Shown piece by piece: positions 15,684 through 23,874 of a DNA stretch of 55,503 nt; position 1 is the stretch's first letter, and each line of letters begins with the position of its first letter. Origin of the DNA: Planctomycetota bacterium. Its GTDB lineage: Bacteria; Planctomycetota; Planctomycetia; Isosphaerales; Isosphaeraceae. A model generated the notes under the pieces. It did no database searches and was not told the origin of the DNA. It saw only the letters and a list, made by a program, of their open reading frames with translations. The translations under genes and the position numbers were made by a program. The stretch spans positions 1-55,503 of the forward strand of contig JAQGHR010000120.1 in the NCBI GenBank assembly GCA_028291545.1. Reading direction: 5' to 3'.

Positions 15684-18600
15684 TCATGCCATGCCGCCGG
15701 CCGCCTGAACGGCCGTGGCACCGGAGACATCCAGGTCAGGCGCGAAGCCGCGACGCATGGTGTTCTCCGTGACGGTTCGCGTCAGGAGGAACTCGCGTAG
15801 ATAGTCCGAGCCGCCCGCTTTCGTGCCGATGCCGGAGAGCTTGAATCCGCCGAACGGCTGGCGATCGACGAGGGCCCCGGTGATCGGGCGATTGATATAG
15901 AGGTTCCCGACCCGAAATTCCCGCCTCACTCGATCGATGTTCGCGGGGCTGCGGCTATAGACACCGCCCGTCAACGCATACTCCGTCCCATTGGCGATCT
16001 GTAGCGCTTCGTCCAGGTCTTGTGCCTTGATGATTGCTAGCACTGGTCCAAAGATTTCTTCCTGAGCCACTCGTGCCGACGGACTCACGTCCGCCACGAC
16101 CATCGGACCGACGAAGTGGCCCCGATGCGCCAGGTCTCCTACGTCGATCTTCGCGACAACCCGCCCTTCCGTCGCGGCGATGCGTTGATACTCCTCGATC
16201 CGCTTCCTCGCGTCGGCATCAATGACCGGTCCGACGTTCGTATCCGGGTCCTCGGCCGGCCCGACGCGAAGGGCTTTCGTCGCCTCGGCCAATCTCGCCA
16301 CGAACGCGTCGTAGATCGGCTCCAGCACGATCGCCCGCGAGCAGGCCGAGCACTTCTGCCCGGCGTAGCCGAACGCCGAATGCACGATCCCGACGACGGC
16401 TTCGTCCAGGTCCGCGTCGTCGTCGATGATGGTCGCGTTCTTGCCGCCCATCTCGGCGATCACACGCTTGACGTGGTCCTGTCCAGGCTTCGTGTCGGCC
16501 GCCCGGCGATTGATTTCCAGCCCGACGGCGCGGCTTCCGGTGAAGCTGATGAGGTCGACGCCGGGATGATCGACCAGGGCCTGTCCGACGACCTCGCCCC
16601 GACCGGGGAGGAACGTGAGGACGCCGGGCGGAAGGCCGGCTTCCGCGAGGGTCCGGGCGAGCAGGCTCGCGATCAGCGGCGATTGCTCGGCGGGCTTGAG
16701 GATGACGGAATTCCCCGCCACGAGCGCGGCCACGGTCATGCCGCACGGGATCGCCAGCGGGAAATTCCAGGGCGGAATCACGACGACGACGCCCCGCGCG
16801 ATGTGCTCGATGCGATTGGTCTCACCCGGGACGTCCCGCGCTTCTCCGCGATCCAATCGGATCATCTCGCGAGCGTAGAACTCGCAGAAATCGATGGCCT
16901 CGGCAATATCCGCGTCGGCCTCTCGCCAGGGCTTGCCGCACTCGTGAACTTCGACGGCCGCGAACGAAAACTTCCTCTCCCTGAGGATCTTCGCCGCCCG
17001 GATCAAGACCCCGGCGCGATCGCGAGCCGGAGTGTTCGACCACGCAGGGAACACCTCCTTCGCAATCCTCACCGCACGCTCTGCAAACGAGCCGTCGGCG
17101 TCGGCACTGAGGGAGATTTCGTGATCGACGGCATTGGGAGAGACCCCTCGCAAGACATTCTGAGTCATCTCCTCCCCGCCTCCGATGAGAACGGGAATCC
17201 TGGCGGGACCTTCACTCCTGCGCGTGTCGGAGAACGACTTGACCGCAGCCCGCATCTTCTCACGGTACTCCGGCCTCGTGAAATCCGTCGGCGGCTCATT
17301 GCGGAACGGCGGAAGTTCACCGGATGGGGCCGGCTTCTTCAGGGCGGTCTTCTTCCGGCCGAGCATCGCGCCAGTCTCCTCGGGGTTCCGCAACAGGTCG
17401 TCGATCCGGGCCGAACCCGAGGAGGACGCCTTCAGGAAGGACTCGTTCGACGTATTTTCCAGCAACCGGCGCACAAGATACGCCATGCCGGGGAGCATCG
17501 CCCCGTACGGCGTATAAACCCGACAGCGTCGCCCCTCCGCCGCCAGCGCACGGGCGATGGGCTCACCCATCCCGTGCAGAACCTGAACCTCATAGGCGTC
17601 CCGAGGCACGCCGGCCGCCTCCGCGGCCGAGATCCCGGCCGAGAGACTGCGGATATTGTGACTGCCCAGGGCAGGCCGCAAGACGCGGTAGTTCTCCATC
17701 AAGAACCGGGCGCATCGCTCGTAATTGGCGTCGGACTGCCACTTCTCTGTGTAGACGGGGATCGGCCAACCGAGCTGCTGGGCGTGGAGGACTTCGTAAT
17801 CCCAGTAAGCGCCTTTCACGAGGCGGATCGTGATCGGTGTGCCTCGTGCCTCGGCCCAATCGCGAATCGTTTCCAGGTCGCCCATTGCCTCCGGCAGATA
17901 GGCCTGGCAGACGATTCCGGCGTTCGACCAATCTCGAAACTCGGGTTCGGAGAGCACGGTCCTGAAGATCTCATAAGTGAGATCCTTGTGAGCGTACTGC
18001 TCCATGTCCACGTTCACGAAGGCCCCGACCTCCCGCGCCGTCCGCAGGATGGGACGCAACCGGGACAGGACGCGATCTTGCGTCGTCTCCGCGTGAATCG
18101 CATCGAATTCGGTCGTGAGGCTCGTCAGTTTGAGCGACAGATTCACTCGCGGGATTGGGCCGTCATGATCCCGATCGATCAACGGGACTTCCGCAGCCAA
18201 GTTGAGCGGTCCGGCAAGACCGCGCAACAATTCCAGGCATGTCGACTGGTAGGTGTCGGCCTCGGCCTCGCTGATGACGGACTCTCCCAGCAAATCCGCG
18301 GTGAAGGCGAGATGCTTCTCCCGTAGCTTGCGAACCGTGACGAACGCCTCCTCGGGCGTCGACCCGGCGATGAACCGTCTGGCCATCGTCGTGGCGGCGA
18401 ACTTGGCGATTCCGGACAGGAGTCGGTCGCCAAGGGGTCCGCTCGGCGTGATCGCAAGCGGGGCCCGGATCGCACCTGGCACGCCGGGTCCGGCCTCGTC
18501 GAGGTACTCCGCGAGATGTCGGCGAGTGGTCAAGGGGCTCGTAAGCGTGGGGAGTGCATCGATAAACCGGAAGAGCTGGACTTTCGTGGGCTCGTCCCCC

Positions 18601-18755
18601 ATGGTCATCGCCATGAGTCGGTTGTCCCACCACGCGCGCTGCCACGGCTTCGGCCCTCGGCCGATCCGCGCGAACAAGGCGCGACCGATCGAGCGGGTGC
18701 GAGATTCCAGATCCTCGACCGCCACGGGCGGCGCAGGCAATGATCGGACCGGCAT
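15684..18755 (-). CDS. putA: Bifunctional proline dehydrogenase / L-glutamate gamma-semialdehyde dehydrogenase (PutA)
   Basis: This protein of about 1023 aa oxidises proline to glutamate. The N-terminal half is the FAD-linked proline dehydrogenase barrel (RVNLSLKLTSLTTEFD, FVNVDMEQYAHKDLTYEIFR, TIRLVKGAYWDYE, GSHNIRSL, CRVYTPYGAMLPGMAYLVRRLLENTSN). The C-terminal half is the NAD-dependent aldehyde dehydrogenase (IPPWNFPLAIPCGM, ISFTGSRAVG, EMGGKNATI, catalytic Cys in GYAGQKCSACSRA, EEIFGPVLAI, INRPITGALVDRQPFGG). There is no N-terminal DNA-binding domain, so it is the short, non-regulatory PutA type and should sit at the membrane passing electrons to quinone. ATG 18755 has GAGG 7 nt upstream. 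It is monocistronic and divergent from a small secreted protein gene. Confidence 0.93.
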   Translation of the reverse strand: MPVRSLPAPPVAVEDLESRTRSIGRALFARIGRGPKPWQRAWWDNRLMAMTMGDEPTKVQLFRFIDALPTLTSPLTTRRHLAEYLDEAGPGVPGAIRAPLAITPSGPLGDRLLSGIAKFAATTMARRFIAGSTPEEAFVTVRKLREKHLAFTADLLGESVISEAEADTYQSTCLELLRGLAGPLNLAAEVPLIDRDHDGPIPRVNLSLKLTSLTTEFDAIHAETTQDRVLSRLRPILRTAREVGAFVNVDMEQYAHKDLTYEIFRTVLSEPEFRDWSNAGIVCQAYLPEAMGDLETIRDWAEARGTPITIRLVKGAYWDYEVLHAQQLGWPIPVYTEKWQSDANYERCARFLMENYRVLRPALGSHNIRSLSAGISAAEAAGVPRDAYEVQVLHGMGEPIARALAAEGRRCRVYTPYGAMLPGMAYLVRRLLENTSNESFLKASSSGSARIDDLLRNPEETGAMLGRKKTALKKPAPSGELPPFRNEPPTDFTRPEYREKMRAAVKSFSDTRRSEGPARIPVLIGGGEEMTQNVLRGVSPNAVDHEISLSADADGSFAERAVRIAKEVFPAWSNTPARDRAGVLIRAAKILRERKFSFAAVEVHECGKPWREADADIAEAIDFCEFYAREMIRLDRGEARDVPGETNRIEHIARGVVVVIPPWNFPLAIPCGMTVAALVAGNSVILKPAEQSPLIASLLARTLAEAGLPPGVLTFLPGRGEVVGQALVDHPGVDLISFTGSRAVGLEINRRAADTKPGQDHVKRVIAEMGGKNATIIDDDADLDEAVVGIVHSAFGYAGQKCSACSRAIVLEPIYDAFVARLAEATKALRVGPAEDPDTNVGPVIDADARKRIEEYQRIAATEGRVVAKIDVGDLAHRGHFVGPMVVADVSPSARVAQEEIFGPVLAIIKAQDLDEALQIANGTEYALTGGVYSRSPANIDRVRREFRVGNLYINRPITGALVDRQPFGGFKLSGIGTKAGGSDYLREFLLTRTVTENTMRRGFAPDLDVSGATAVQAAGGMA

Positions 18756-18957
18756 GCAAATCCTCGATTCCACCAGAATGGGCCAGTCGCCGGATTGGCC
18801 GTCTCCTAGATTCTACGCGATCCGCCTGGAAAACGCTCGGAAACCGGTTGTTTCGGCCTCGCATCGTTACCCGGATACATGTCCGGTGTTCAACAATGCG
18901 GACCCGCCCCGGCTCTCGGCGCGGGCGATGACTGGAACCATGACGGGGACCTGTTCC

Positions 18958-19341
18958 ATGCGCAACCGCTACATGATCCGCGCTCTGGCCTGCGGCTTTG
19001 CCGCCCTCGCTGTCCTGGTCGCCCCGGTGCTGGCGGACGAGTTGATCGGGCGGATCACGGCCGTCGACATCGACGCCAAGAAGCTCACCGTCAAGGAGAA
19101 GGGAACGGATAAGGATGTTGACGTCACCGTGAATGACGAGACGGTGGTCGATCGGGGCAAGGGAAAGTCCGGCAAGGTGAACCTGGAGAAGATGAAGAAG
19201 AACGTCGAGAAGGCCAAGGATGGTGTGCCCGTCGAAATCACCCACGACAAGGGTGTCGCGTCCAAGATCGTCTACAAGGGTGCCCCTCCGAAGAAGGATG
19301 CCCCGAAGAACGAAGAGACCAAGAAGGACAAGGTGAAGTAA
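18958..19341 (+). CDS. Small secreted Lys-rich protein
   Basis: This 127-aa protein starts with a signal peptide (MRNRYMIRALACGFAALAVL, cleavage after VLADE region). A short beta-rich domain follows, DELIGRITAVDIDAKKLTVK through DVTVNDETVVDRGKGKSG, which looks like an OB-type or DUF5666-like barrel, and the tail is strongly Lys/Pro-rich (GAPPKKDAPKNEETKKDKVK). I start at ATG 18958, the last start before the signal peptide; ATG 18928 and ATG 18940 would add a few unneeded residues. Planctomycetes encode many such small exported proteins of unknown role. The divergent upstream region (18756-18957) is shared with putA. No function is assigned. Confidence 0.65.
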   Translation: MRNRYMIRALACGFAALAVLVAPVLADELIGRITAVDIDAKKLTVKEKGTDKDVDVTVNDETVVDRGKGKSGKVNLEKMKKNVEKAKDGVPVEITHDKGVASKIVYKGAPPKKDAPKNEETKKDKVK

Positions 19342-19463
19342 CTCCTTGACGGCGCACGCTGGCAGTCTGCTGCCAGTGTTTTCGTCAGGCGAGATCGAGC
19401 GGATGGGGCCGATCGGCAAGCCGTCGATGCCGCCCCAATCCCCGGGAAATCATCGCCCGCCGC

Positions 19464-19493
19464 TTGACTTGTCCCCGGTTCGGGGGATAGAGT
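19464..19493 (+). promoter_or_regulatory. Probable sigma-70 promoter for the SAM-riboswitch operon
   Basis: TTGACT (19464-19469) and TAGAGT (19488-19493) are separated by 18 bp. Initiation would fall about 7 nt downstream near 19500, some 16 nt before the riboswitch P1 helix, which is a sensible leader geometry. A TATAAC hexamer at 19499-19504 is an alternative -10 without a good -35. Confidence 0.5.
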
Positions 19494-19515
19494 CTCGCTA
19501 TAACAATTCGGTGCG

Positions 19516-19667
19516 CATCTTATCCAGAGTGGCTGAGGGACGGGCCCGATGACGCCACAGCAACCGGTTCGCCGCAACGGCGGGCGCAGGTGCTAACTCC
19601 TGCCCGGGGCACGCGCGGTGATCGAGTTTCGATCATCGCGCGATTGTTCGCCGGGACAGATAAGATG
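19516..19667 (+). promoter_or_regulatory. SAM-I (S-box) riboswitch
   Basis: The conserved S-box blocks occur in order: AGAGTGGCTGAGGGACGGGC (after P1), GATGACGCCACAGCAACC, and GCAGGTGCTAACTCCTGC, the J3/4-P4 signature. A variable hairpin and GACAGATAAG close the domain. Helix P1 is nine perfect pairs, CATCTTATC (19516-19524) with GATAAGATG (19659-19667). The aptamer binds S-adenosylmethionine and normally shuts off genes for methionine, cysteine or SAM supply when SAM is abundant. The expression platform (19668-19813) has no obvious T-tract terminator, so control may be translational or use another terminator type. The next gene starts 146 nt downstream and is a threonine-synthase-like enzyme, an unusual target. 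Confidence 0.93.
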
Positions 19668-19813
19668 GATTGAGCTAGGTCGCGAACCCGCGCCAACCCT
19701 CGTCCATTGTCGTCACCCCGTCACCATCGCTTCCCTGGAAAGTCGCGCACCCACCGTACGCCCGATGCGTCGGTGTCCTCGCGACATGGATGACTTTCCA
19801 GGGGAGTTCGCCG

Positions 19814-21073
19814 GTGTCTACCGATCTCGCGCTCGGCCTCAAGTGTCGCCTGTGCGGCAAGCTCTACCCCAAAGAAGCGCTCAACTTCTGCACGGATGAC
19901 TTCGGCCCCCTGGAAGTCGTGTACGACTATGAGGCCGTCGGGGCGACCCTCAATCGCGCATCCATCGCCGCACGGCCACGGAACATGTGGCGCTATCGCG
20001 AGCTGTTACCGATCGACGGCGAGCCGACGGTCGGCCTCCACGTCGGCGGGACGCCCCTGGTCAAGGCGGATCGACTGGCCAAGGCCCTTGGCGTGGCAGA
20101 ACTTTACGTCAAGAACGACGCGGTCAATCACCCGACGCTCTCCTTCAAGGATCGCGTCGTGGCGGTGGCCCTCTCGAAGGCCGTCGAGTTCGGCTTCAAG
20201 ACCGTCGGCTGCGCCTCGACCGGCAATCTCGCCGGCTCGGTCGCCGCGAATGCCGCGGCCGCCGGGTTGGAGGCGTATGTCCTGATCCCCGACGGCCTGG
20301 AGCAAGGCAAGATCCTCGGCGCCACCATCTACGGCGCCAAGGTCATCGCCATCCACGGCAATTACGATCACGTCAACCGCCTGTGCTCCCAGATCGCCTT
20401 CCGCTACGGCTGGGGATTCGTCAACGTCAACCTCCGGCCGTTCTACGCCGAGGGCTCGAAGACGATGGGCTTCGAGATCGCCGAGGACCTCGGCTGGCGC
20501 GCTCCCGACCACGTCGTCGTGCCGATGGCCGGCGGTAGCCTGGTCGGCAAGCTCTATAAATCGTTCAAGGAATTCGAGCGCCTCGGCCTGATCGGCCCGG
20601 TCTCCACCAAGATGTTCGGCGCCCAGGCAACCGGGTGCAACCCGATCACGCATGCCGCCAAGAGCGACGCCTTCAAGGTCAAGCCCATCCGCAACCCGAT
20701 CACCATCGCCAAGAGCCTCGCCATCGGCGACCCGGCCGACGGCTATTTCGCCTCCAAACTGCTCCGCGAGACCGGCGGCTGGGGCGAGGACGTGACCGAC
20801 GATGAGATCGTCGAGGGCATGAAGCTCCTCGCCGAGACCGAAGGCATCTTCACCGAGACGGCCGGCGGCGTCACCGTCGCCGTCACCCGCAAGCTCATCG
20901 AACAAGGTAAGATCGACCGCGACGGCTCGACGGTCATCTGCATCACGGGCAACGGCCTGAAGACGCAAGAAGCCTTGCAAGGCAAGATCGCCGCCCCCGT
21001 GGTCATCAAGCCGACGCTCGAAGAGTTCGAGGCATTGATCGGAGCCGAAGCGGGTGAATTGGTCGGTGTGTAG
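19814..21073 (+). CDS. Threonine-synthase-like PLP enzyme; candidate thiocarboxylate-dependent homocysteine synthase
   Basis: This 419-aa fold-type II PLP enzyme resembles threonine synthase. It begins with a zinc-ribbon-like segment (CRLCGKLYP, then FCTDD). The PLP lysine lies in NHPTLSFKDRVVAVAL (about K112), followed by the phosphate-binding CASTGNLAGSVAANAAA and VVVPMAGGSLVGKLYKSF. Threonine synthase uses O-phosphohomoserine and water. I infer that this enzyme may instead accept sulfide from the thiocarboxylated carrier encoded next, giving homocysteine: it is under a SAM riboswitch, followed by CysO-like, E1 and desulfurase genes, and the lysine motif has HPTL rather than the common NPTG. 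Ordinary threonine synthase remains possible. The GTG start at 19814 has AGGGGAG upstream; ATG 19790 lacks one. The stop codon lies within an inverted repeat. Confidence 0.85.
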   Translation: MSTDLALGLKCRLCGKLYPKEALNFCTDDFGPLEVVYDYEAVGATLNRASIAARPRNMWRYRELLPIDGEPTVGLHVGGTPLVKADRLAKALGVAELYVKNDAVNHPTLSFKDRVVAVALSKAVEFGFKTVGCASTGNLAGSVAANAAAAGLEAYVLIPDGLEQGKILGATIYGAKVIAIHGNYDHVNRLCSQIAFRYGWGFVNVNLRPFYAEGSKTMGFEIAEDLGWRAPDHVVVPMAGGSLVGKLYKSFKEFERLGLIGPVSTKMFGAQATGCNPITHAAKSDAFKVKPIRNPITIAKSLAIGDPADGYFASKLLRETGGWGEDVTDDEIVEGMKLLAETEGIFTETAGGVTVAVTRKLIEQGKIDRDGSTVICITGNGLKTQEALQGKIAAPVVIKPTLEEFEALIGAEAGELVGV

Positions 21074-21137
21074 GGTCCGCGATCGCGGACGTCGTTCTCT
21101 CCCCCGGAATCGAAAAGGTCCGCAATCGCGGACCCTA
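21071..21137. repeat. Inverted repeat with TAGGGTCCGC arms
   Basis: The left arm (21071-21090) is TAGGGTCCGCGATCGCGGAC and the right arm (21118-21137) is its reverse complement with one mismatch; each arm contains a palindromic GTCCGC-AT-rich-centre-GCGGAC core. The element fills the gap between the threonine-synthase-like gene and the carrier gene, and its first three bases supply the upstream stop codon TAG. A related GGTCCGC/GCGGACC hairpin occurs at 37045-37064. This is consistent with a dispersed REP-like intergenic element that could form a strong RNA hairpin within the operon transcript. Confidence 0.8.
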
Positions 21138-21151
21138 CGAAGGACCTGAAG

Positions 21152-21421
21152 ATGCCCGTTGTCCGTATCCCCACGCCGTTACGCCCCTACTCCGGTGGCA
21201 AGGATTCCGTCGAGGCCTCCGGCTCCACGGTCGGCGAGGTCCTGACATCCCTGACCACGGCCCTGCCCGACCTGAAGGACCGAATCCTCGATGCCGGCGA
21301 GGTCCGCCGATTCGTCAATATCTACGTGAATAACGAGGACATCCGCTACCTGGACGACCTGGCCACCCCCGTGGCCGATCGCGACGAGGTCAGCATCATC
21401 CCGGCCATCGCGGGCGGATGA
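21152..21421 (+). CDS. CysO/MoaD-type sulfur carrier protein
   Basis: This 89-aa beta-grasp ubiquitin-like protein ends exactly in Gly-Gly (VSIIPAIAGG), the tail that is adenylated and converted to a thiocarboxylate. From memory it resembles M. tuberculosis CysO more than MoaD or ThiS: RIPTPLRPYSGGKDSVEASG, RRFVNIYVNNEDIRYL, then DLATPVADRDEVSI. CysO delivers sulfur to the cysteine synthase CysM. Here it lies between a threonine-synthase-like enzyme and an E1-like enzyme, so it is the likely sulfur donor for the former. ATG 21152 has AAGGA about 10 nt upstream. No JAMM protease of the Mec+ type, which releases the product from CysO, is present in the window. The family call is firm; its partner enzyme is inferred. 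Confidence 0.92.
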   Translation: MPVVRIPTPLRPYSGGKDSVEASGSTVGEVLTSLTTALPDLKDRILDAGEVRRFVNIYVNNEDIRYLDDLATPVADRDEVSIIPAIAGG

Positions 21422-21498
21422 ATCCTTCGCGGGAGAGGGATCGCGATGTCTCCTCCCGTTCCTGACACTTTTTCAACGCCGCATCTGAGGATCGTCTG

Positions 21499-22551
21499 AT
21501 GGCCTTCGCCTCCAATCCGAACGACCCCCTCGACCGCTATTCTCGCCAGGTCCGATTCCCCGGCATGGGAGAAGACGGCCAGCGAAAGTTGATGGCCAGC
21601 CGAGTGACTCTCTGCGGTTGCGGCGCGCTCGGCACGGTGCTGGCCAATCATCTCGTCCGGGCAGGCGTGGGATTCGTGAGGGTCGTCGACCGGGATTTCA
21701 TCGAGACTCACAATCTCCAGCGGCAGATCCTGTTTGATGAGGACGACGTCGCCGACAACCTTCCCAAGGCCGAGGCGGCGGCGAGGAAGCTGAGGAAGAT
21801 CAATAGTACGGTCACGATCGAGCCGATCGTCACGGACATCGATCATACGAACATCGAGGCGCTCGTCTCGGACGTGGATTTGATCCTGGACGGTACGGAC
21901 AACTTCGAAACGCGTTATCTGATCAACGACGCCGCGGTGAAGCTCAATAAACCATGGATCTTCGGCGGGGTCATCGGCAGTGAAGGTCAGACGATGACGA
22001 TCCTGCCGGGCAAGAGCCCGTGCATGCGGTGCGTGATTGAGGACAGCCCCCCGCCGGGCATGACCCCGACGTGCGAGACGGCCGGGGTGCTCGGTCCCGC
22101 CGTGGCAGTGGTGGCCTCGTTCGAGGCGGTGGAAGCGATCAAGATCCTGAGCGGAAACTTCGAGAAGCTGAATACCAAGCTCATCATGTTTGATGTCTGG
22201 GATTGGTCGTTCCGCGAGCTGAAGATCGCCGCGCTCAAGGACAAGGTCGATTGTCCGTGCTGCAAGGGCCGCAAGTTCGAGTGGTTGGACGGAGCCCTCG
22301 GCTCGCACACGACGACCCTTTGCGGTCGTAACGCGGTGCAGATCGCGACTCGTCGCCACGAACCGCTCAACTTCCCCGAGATGGCAACGCGACTTGCCCC
22401 CCTGGGCGAGGTGCGCCACAACGCATTCATGCTCCGGTTCGCCACCGAAGGGCACGAGTTCACCGTCTTCCCGGACGGTCGCGCGATCATCAAGGGTACG
22501 AACGATATCGCGAAGGCGCGGACGCTCTACTCGCAATTCGTGGGAAGCTGA
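21499..22551 (+). CDS. E1-like sulfur-carrier adenylyltransferase (MoeB/ThiF/HesA family)
   Basis: This 350-aa enzyme activates the C-terminal glycine of sulfur carrier proteins with ATP. Visible features are RYSRQVRFPGMGEDGQ, the glycine-rich ATP loop CGCGALGTVLANH (around 39-51), DRDFIETHNLQRQ, DGTDNFETRYLIND, a CMRC/CPCC zinc site (C175, C178, C252, C255), and the E1 cysteine in TCETAGVLGP (C192). After the zinc site there is an extra domain of about 90 residues beginning CGRNAVQI (C275) and ending VFPDGRAIIKGTNDIAKA. There is no rhodanese domain, unlike MoeZ, so sulfur probably arrives directly from the desulfurase encoded next. ATG 21499 has GAGGA 7 nt upstream. It is third in the SAM-riboswitch operon. 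Confidence 0.9.
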   Translation: MAFASNPNDPLDRYSRQVRFPGMGEDGQRKLMASRVTLCGCGALGTVLANHLVRAGVGFVRVVDRDFIETHNLQRQILFDEDDVADNLPKAEAAARKLRKINSTVTIEPIVTDIDHTNIEALVSDVDLILDGTDNFETRYLINDAAVKLNKPWIFGGVIGSEGQTMTILPGKSPCMRCVIEDSPPPGMTPTCETAGVLGPAVAVVASFEAVEAIKILSGNFEKLNTKLIMFDVWDWSFRELKIAALKDKVDCPCCKGRKFEWLDGALGSHTTTLCGRNAVQIATRRHEPLNFPEMATRLAPLGEVRHNAFMLRFATEGHEFTVFPDGRAIIKGTNDIAKARTLYSQFVGS

Positions 22552-22585
22552 GAGACATCCGAGCAGGGCAACCGGAAGCAAGGCC

Positions 22586-23767
22586 ATGACAACCCAACAG
22601 AAGATCACCTACCTCGATAACGCCGCGACGAGCTTCCCCAAGCCCGAGCCCGTCTACCAGGCCCTCGATCATTTTGCCCGGACGCAGCTCGCCAATCCGG
22701 GACGATCGAGCCATCGGATGGCCAAGGAGGCCGAGCGGACGATCGACAATGCGCGTGCAGCGCTGAATCGATTCTTCCACGGCGAGGCCCCCGAGCGTTG
22801 GATCTTCACCCTCAATTGCACCGATGCGCTCAACATCGCCATCAAGGGCACCGTCTCCCCCGGCGATCACGTCATAACGACGGACCTGGAACACAACTCG
22901 ATCAGTCGGCCATTGCGGCAACTGGAGAAGGCTGGCGTCATCAGCCTGACTCGCGTCGCTTCCGATGGAGGATACATCGATCCGGACGACATTCGGCGTG
23001 CCCTCACACCGGCGACGAAGCTTGTCGCCATGACGCATGCGTCCAACGTGCTCGGCACGGTTCAACCGATTGCGGCAATCTCGGCGATCGTCCGCGAGGC
23101 CGGGGCGCTGATGCTCGTGGATGCAGCCCAGTCCGCCGGGATCGTTCCGATCGATCTGAGGACATGCCCGATCGACTTCCTCGCCTTTCCCGGCCACAAG
23201 GCGCTCTATGGCCCCACGGGCACGGGCTCGCTCTACGTCGGATCGCGCACCAAGCCACGCGTTTGGCGCGAAGGAGGGACGGGCGGGGACTCGAAAAAGG
23301 AAATTCAGCCCGAGGAATTGCCCTATGCCCTGGAGGGCGGAACGCCCAATGCCCTCGGGATCGCGGGCCTGGCGGCGGGAATCGCCTGGGTCGCGGAACA
23401 GGGCGAGGAGGCGAACCGGCGTCACGAAGTCGCGTTGTTGCAGAAGGTGGTGGACTGGGTTGACGGTCAAGGCCATTCCGACGGCTGGAAGATTGCGGGC
23501 CGATGGGATCCGGCCACGCATGTCGGTGCCCTATCGCTCATCACGCCCAACCTCGACGAGTTTCATCCGCAGGTCCTGGCCGATATCCTCGACACGAGCT
23601 TCGCCATCGCGGTGCGTCCCGGCCTTCATTGCTCACCCTACATCCATCGGCGCCTCGGCACCTTTCCCGATGGCACCCTGCGTCTCAGCCCCGGACCGTT
23701 CAATACGGCGGAAGAGATTGACATGTTCCTCGATGCCCTCGCGGAAGTCACCGCCGGAGTCCTTTGA
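22586..23767 (+). CDS. Cysteine desulfurase (SufS/CsdA-like, class V aminotransferase)
   Basis: This 393-aa PLP enzyme takes sulfur from L-cysteine to give a protein persulfide and alanine. It opens with ITYLDNAATSFPKP, has DLEHNSISRPLRQLEKAG, MTHASNVLGTVQPI, VDAAQSAG, the PLP lysine in FPGHKALYGPTGTG (K205) and the persulfide cysteine in RPGLHCSPYIHRRLG (C349). It belongs to the SufS/CsdB subgroup, close to proteins often annotated 'cysteine desulfurase family protein'. ATG 22586 has GGAAGCAAGG upstream; the longer frame to 22394 overlaps the E1 gene in another frame and is rejected. It is last of the four co-directional genes after the SAM riboswitch and would feed sulfur to the carrier. 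Confidence 0.92.
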   Translation: MTTQQKITYLDNAATSFPKPEPVYQALDHFARTQLANPGRSSHRMAKEAERTIDNARAALNRFFHGEAPERWIFTLNCTDALNIAIKGTVSPGDHVITTDLEHNSISRPLRQLEKAGVISLTRVASDGGYIDPDDIRRALTPATKLVAMTHASNVLGTVQPIAAISAIVREAGALMLVDAAQSAGIVPIDLRTCPIDFLAFPGHKALYGPTGTGSLYVGSRTKPRVWREGGTGGDSKKEIQPEELPYALEGGTPNALGIAGLAAGIAWVAEQGEEANRRHEVALLQKVVDWVDGQGHSDGWKIAGRWDPATHVGALSLITPNLDEFHPQVLADILDTSFAIAVRPGLHCSPYIHRRLGTFPDGTLRLSPGPFNTAEEIDMFLDALAEVTAGVL

Positions 23768-23874
23768 CCCCGGGGATCAAGGAATTCAGAGGCGAGATGA
23801 GGATTGCCTGCGGCGATCGCGGCCGTAAACTGAGGGACGGTTTCGGTCGTCCTCTCTCGGTGGGACCAACACGG

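Noticed and set aside
16116..18326. A 736-codon open frame on the plus strand opposite putA
   Set aside because: It is antisense to a clear PutA with all its motifs. Its Arg/Gly/Asp-rich composition is the usual shadow of high-GC coding; the same applies to long frames opposite recQ (40860-42788), the threonine-synthase-like gene (20006-20980) and the DUF1501 operon (47361-49052).
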